DNA from: Acidobacteriota bacterium
GTDB taxonomy: Bacteria; Acidobacteriota; Vicinamibacteria; Vicinamibacterales; UBA2999
Direction: 5' to 3'
DNA length: 8,604 bases
Assembly (NCBI GenBank): GCA_013813075.1
Contig: JACCSI010000652.1
Location: 1-8,604, forward strand
Part shown: piece after piece, positions 6,259-8,604 of the stretch
Layout of the letters: each line of letters opens with the position of its first letter
Position numbering within the stretch: the stretch's first letter is position 1
Translations under genes and position numbers: made by a program
The notes under the pieces: model-generated
The model's database searches: none
Told to the model about the DNA's origin: nothing
What the model saw: only the letters and a program-made list of their open reading frames with translations

Positions 6259-6405
6259 ATGGTTCTTAGCGCCGCATCACTCAGTCCGATGATCGCCTTG
6301 CTCTTCGGCATTCTGATCCTCGTCTTTCCGAGGATGTTGAATTACCTCGTCGCGATCTACCTGATTTTGTCGGGCCTCATCGGCCTCGGTGTGCTGGCGC
6401 TGTGA
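6259..6405 (+). CDS. DUF3096-like small membrane protein, 48 residues
   Basis: A 48-residue protein with two hydrophobic helices (about 11-23 and 29-46) joined by a PRMLNY turn. The pattern PxIALxxGILIL-xxPRxLNYxVAIYLILxGLxGL is that of DUF3096, a family of very short inner-membrane proteins without known function. The ATG at 6259 is chosen for its GGAGG; the longer frame from 6202 adds 19 residues with no family resemblance. It is transcribed away from the 51-residue membrane protein gene and converges with the secreted 368-residue protein gene, 71 bases between their stops. Confidence 0.82.
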   Translation: MVLSAASLSPMIALLFGILILVFPRMLNYLVAIYLILSGLIGLGVLAL

Positions 6406-6415
6406 CGCGCCCGAT

Positions 6416-6433
6416 CCTCTGACGCCTCTGACG
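6416..6433. repeat. Perfect 9-base tandem duplication
   Basis: CCTCTGACG occurs twice in a row between the convergent stops. TGACG occurs four times in this gap (6403, 6420, 6429, 6442). No hairpin with a T-run was found, so a terminator is not supported. Confidence 0.5.
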
Positions 6434-6476
6434 TCGTCGCTTGACGCGGATCGAGTAGTTGGGTGGCGGCAGGCTG

Positions 6477-7583
6477 TCAGTGTGGCGGCTGACGGTGCAG
6501 CGCGACAAGGTCGCCCACGGTGACGGCGTCGGTAGCCCGGTCGATGCGAATGGTCGCGGAGTGCTCTCGGACCGCGACAATCACGGCCTCGGCCACCGTC
6601 GCAACGGGCCCGCGCCCCCGCACTGCGTGCCGAAAGACGGTTAGCCGCTGGCCACGCTGCGCCCCGCCCGCGGTGCCGCGGTCGATCACCATCAGCTGCC
6701 GGGGTGCGCCCATTTCTTTCCCGTGCTCGCCGAAGATGATGTGCGCCGGATCCTCGTACTGCGCCGTACCGTTCGCCTGCGCGATGAGCGCGGGCAGCGG
6801 CTCGAACAGCTCGACCGTGTCGCCGGCAAAAAATTCGCCGCACGCATACACGACCACCGCGGTCGATGACCGGGCGGCAATGGCAACGACTTGAACGAGG
6901 CCGGCCGTGTCCTCGCCAAACGACGCGTGTTGGATCGGCAACGACTTATCGCCGATGCGGAAGCGCCGTCGCACGACGTAATTCTGCCCGATGGAGGCGC
7001 CGGCCTTTTCGCCGACGTCCAGCAGCAGGACGTCGTTGTCGCCGAACAGCGTCCGTTCCTTTTCATCTCTGTGCCCGACAATCTTGCCGAGTGCCGCATC
7101 AATGCCGCGCGGTTGTCCCGGCCCGCACACTGACGCGAGCGCCTCCTCAGGGACCGGGTCGGTCTGGATTCTCGGCCGAATCCTGGAACGCGGCGGGTCC
7201 ATGGGCGGTGCCGATGCGACCACTTCGACGCGTTCGCTTACTGGTGCAAGGTTCAGACGAGCATCCAACACGAATACTTCGCCCGCCCGCAGCGCGATGC
7301 CGGCGCTGCCGAGAGTCTCGAATCCGGCGAGCTCAAAGGTCACCGAGTGCGCACCCGGGGCAAGGGGCGGGGAACTGTAGTGCCCGGCTTCGTCTGTGAC
7401 GACGATGACGGGACCGCGCAAACGTGGCGACACGATCGCGACGGCAACCCCGGGAAGCACTGCCCCCGAGTCGTCCGTCACACGGCCAGTCAGCTTGCCC
7501 TGTTCGCCTTGGGCGAACAGTGGGGCGGTGGCGAATAAGATGAGGCACGTCATCCCGGCGAGTGCCCGTATCGAGGGAGTCAT
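6477..7583 (-). CDS. Secreted protein with carboxypeptidase-regulatory-like domain and a duplicated C-terminal domain
   Basis: A 368-residue exported protein. The signal peptide (hydrophobic 11-23, cleavage after LFA near 24) is followed by a carboxypeptidase-regulatory-like beta-sandwich at about 29-113 (GRVTDDSGAVLPGVAV, then DEAGHYSSPPLAPGAHSVTFELAGFE), a domain common on outer-surface and TonB-linked proteins. The remainder is not a known enzyme. It contains two similar units, about 172-261 and 284-364, each with a D-x-G-x(3,4)-GA-x2-GQ core, a V-x-R strand, a V-x-VA strand and a closing GD-x-V-x-L; this recalls the C-terminal beta domains of some LysM or FlgT-type envelope proteins. C153 and C248 could form a disulfide. 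The start at 7583 is preferred over an ATG at 7694 because only it puts the signal peptide at the N-terminus; 7694 would overlap the permease gene. No ribosome binding site is seen. It follows the permease gene by 79 bases on the same strand. Confidence 0.78.
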   Translation of the reverse strand: MTPSIRALAGMTCLILFATAPLFAQGEQGKLTGRVTDDSGAVLPGVAVAIVSPRLRGPVIVVTDEAGHYSSPPLAPGAHSVTFELAGFETLGSAGIALRAGEVFVLDARLNLAPVSERVEVVASAPPMDPPRSRIRPRIQTDPVPEEALASVCGPGQPRGIDAALGKIVGHRDEKERTLFGDNDVLLLDVGEKAGASIGQNYVVRRRFRIGDKSLPIQHASFGEDTAGLVQVVAIAARSSTAVVVYACGEFFAGDTVELFEPLPALIAQANGTAQYEDPAHIIFGEHGKEMGAPRQLMVIDRGTAGGAQRGQRLTVFRHAVRGRGPVATVAEAVIVAVREHSATIRIDRATDAVTVGDLVALHRQPPH

Positions 7584-7596
7584 GGTCAAGGTCGGA

Positions 7597-7612
7597 GCGC
7601 GCGGAGGCGCGC
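7597..7612 (-). other. Strong GC hairpin just before the secreted-protein start
   Basis: GCGCGC, a 4-base loop, then GCGCGC again, ending 13 bases before the ATG at 7583. There is no T-run, so it is not a factor-independent terminator. It could affect translation or the end of the permease transcript. It may also be chance in GC-rich DNA. Confidence 0.35.
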
Positions 7613-7662
7613 CCGTGTAACGGTTATCGGCCGATCCACCGTAGAACCGCAGGGGCGCGAGG

Positions 7663-8604
7663 CTATTCCGAACGGAGGGCGTGGACCACGTCAACGCGCG
7701 AGGCGCGCGCAGCCGGCAGCAGTGACGCGAGGAGAGCGGCGCCGACGAGCAGCAGGGCAGCTCCCAGCACCGTCAGCACGCCCGGAAGTTCCACGGTTGT
7801 GATGTAGCTGCCAACCAGGCGTGCGAGGACGATGCCGGCGACCACTCCCGCGGCGACGCCGCTGAGGGCGATGACGGCGCCTTCTCGCAGGATGCGCCCG
7901 AGCAGCTGCGATGGCGCCGAGCCGATGGCGAGGCGGACGCCAAACTCGCGCGTGCGGGCGCTCACCGAAAAGGTGAGCACGCCGGCAACGCCCACCACGG
8001 CGATCATCAACGCCACACCGGCAAATCCGCCGAAGATGAGCGCGTTCAGCCTGTTCGGCGCCAGCACCTCGGCACGCACATCCTCGAGCGTCGCGGCCCG
8101 TTCGACGGGCTGTTCGGCCGATAGCTCGCGAATGATCTTCGTAATCGGCGGCACCAGCCCATAAGGGTCTCCACCGGCCGCGTGGACAAACAGCCGTCCG
8201 CCGCCGATCTCCTGGTCGAGCGGGTGATACACGGTCATGGCCGGCCCGGGCACGACATTCTCGTCGTCCACATCGGCGACGACACCGACAATGCGGCGTG
8301 GGTCGCCGCTGACGTCGATGAACTTGATCACCGGATCGGTCCACATCAAGCGGCGGTTCACTGCGTCCTGCGTCGGAAACATACGGCGCGCCAGGCTGTG
8401 ACTGATGATGACGACCTTTTCCGCCTCCCGTCGATCGCCGTCGTTGAAGTCGCGGCCGGCCAGGATCGGCACTCCAAGCGCCGGGAAGAAGCCCGGCGAA
8501 ACCGTACGAAACCGCGCCCGTGGATCCTCCTCACCGTTGGCCTTGGTGTACCCTTCGGCCGAAAACTGCGCTTCGAAATACCCCTCGTCGCGCCACGGCA
8601 CGAC
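7663..8604 (-). CDS. ADOP/MacB-like ABC transporter permease, N-terminus outside window
   Basis: The last 313 residues of a large inner-membrane permease. First comes the end of a MacB-type periplasmic core domain (VSPGFFPALGVPILAGRDF, then VVIISHSLARRMFP and GVVADV). The FtsX-type domain follows with three membrane segments: LNALIFGGFAGVALMIAV, then after the coupling segment REFGVRLAIGSAPSQLLGRILREG a second around VIALSGVAAGVVAGIVLA, and a third around VLTVLGAALLLVGAALLAS. It ends PAARASRVDVVHALRSE, the ending typical of ADOP-family permeases, which carry two such units. These proteins are thought to act with an ABC ATPase in macrolide, lipoprotein or peptide export; the substrate is unknown. 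The frame runs open off the right edge, so the GTG at 8601 is not a real start. The secreted 368-residue protein follows 79 bases downstream. Confidence 0.9.
   Translation of the reverse strand, partial: VVPWRDEGYFEAQFSAEGYTKANGEEDPRARFRTVSPGFFPALGVPILAGRDFNDGDRREAEKVVIISHSLARRMFPTQDAVNRRLMWTDPVIKFIDVSGDPRRIVGVVADVDDENVVPGPAMTVYHPLDQEIGGGRLFVHAAGGDPYGLVPPITKIIRELSAEQPVERAATLEDVRAEVLAPNRLNALIFGGFAGVALMIAVVGVAGVLTFSVSARTREFGVRLAIGSAPSQLLGRILREGAVIALSGVAAGVVAGIVLARLVGSYITTVELPGVLTVLGAALLLVGAALLASLLPAARASRVDVVHALRSE

Noticed and set aside
7584..7694. A 37-residue N-terminal extension of the secreted protein
   Set aside because: It would bury the signal peptide inside the protein and overlap the end of the permease gene.
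1..8604. Mobile element, CRISPR array, tRNA or rRNA
   Set aside because: No transposase or integrase motifs, no regularly spaced repeats, and no RNA gene signatures were seen.

Overview
The window looks like chromosomal DNA of a high-GC, Gram-negative soil-type bacterium, most likely an acidobacterium. This is inferred from family content, not from a marker gene. The families are a permease tail of the ADOP (acidobacterial duplicated orphan permease) type, a carboxypeptidase-regulatory-like domain protein, NHL beta-propeller proteins and a PQQ-type sugar dehydrogenase. There are no rRNA or tRNA genes, no transposase and no CRISPR array. Six of the nine genes recognised are on the minus strand in two groups, with three very small or unrecognised genes between them.

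Region 1-5206 is a minus-strand block read from right to left. It starts with two adjacent secreted NHL propeller proteins (5169-4072 and 4063-2903), only 8 bases apart and behind one candidate promoter. A 622-residue malate synthase-family protein (2800-932) follows, then the N-terminal 273 residues of a periplasmic PQQ-type sugar dehydrogenase (819-1, running off the window), which has its own strong promoter. The first NHL protein keeps every residue expected for the active site of a peptidyl-alpha-hydroxyglycine alpha-amidating lyase (PAL). The second has lost five of the six, so the pair looks like an enzyme and a co-translated pseudoenzyme. This is the most interesting feature in the window.

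Region 5207-6476 holds an unrecognised acidic 140-residue protein on the plus strand. Two tiny membrane hairpin proteins follow, 51 residues (minus, TTG start with a perfect ribosome binding site) and 48 residues (plus, DUF3096-like). They diverge from a 389-base non-coding stretch.

Region 6477-8604 is a second minus-strand group: the C-terminal 313 residues of an ADOP/MacB-like permease (entering from the right edge), then a secreted protein with an N-terminal carboxypeptidase-regulatory-like domain and a C-terminal part that appears to be an internal duplication.

The theme is periplasmic: four of the nine gene products have an export signal and three are membrane proteins. Malate synthase, the likely cytoplasmic enzyme, would serve the glyoxylate shunt, but no isocitrate lyase is present here.
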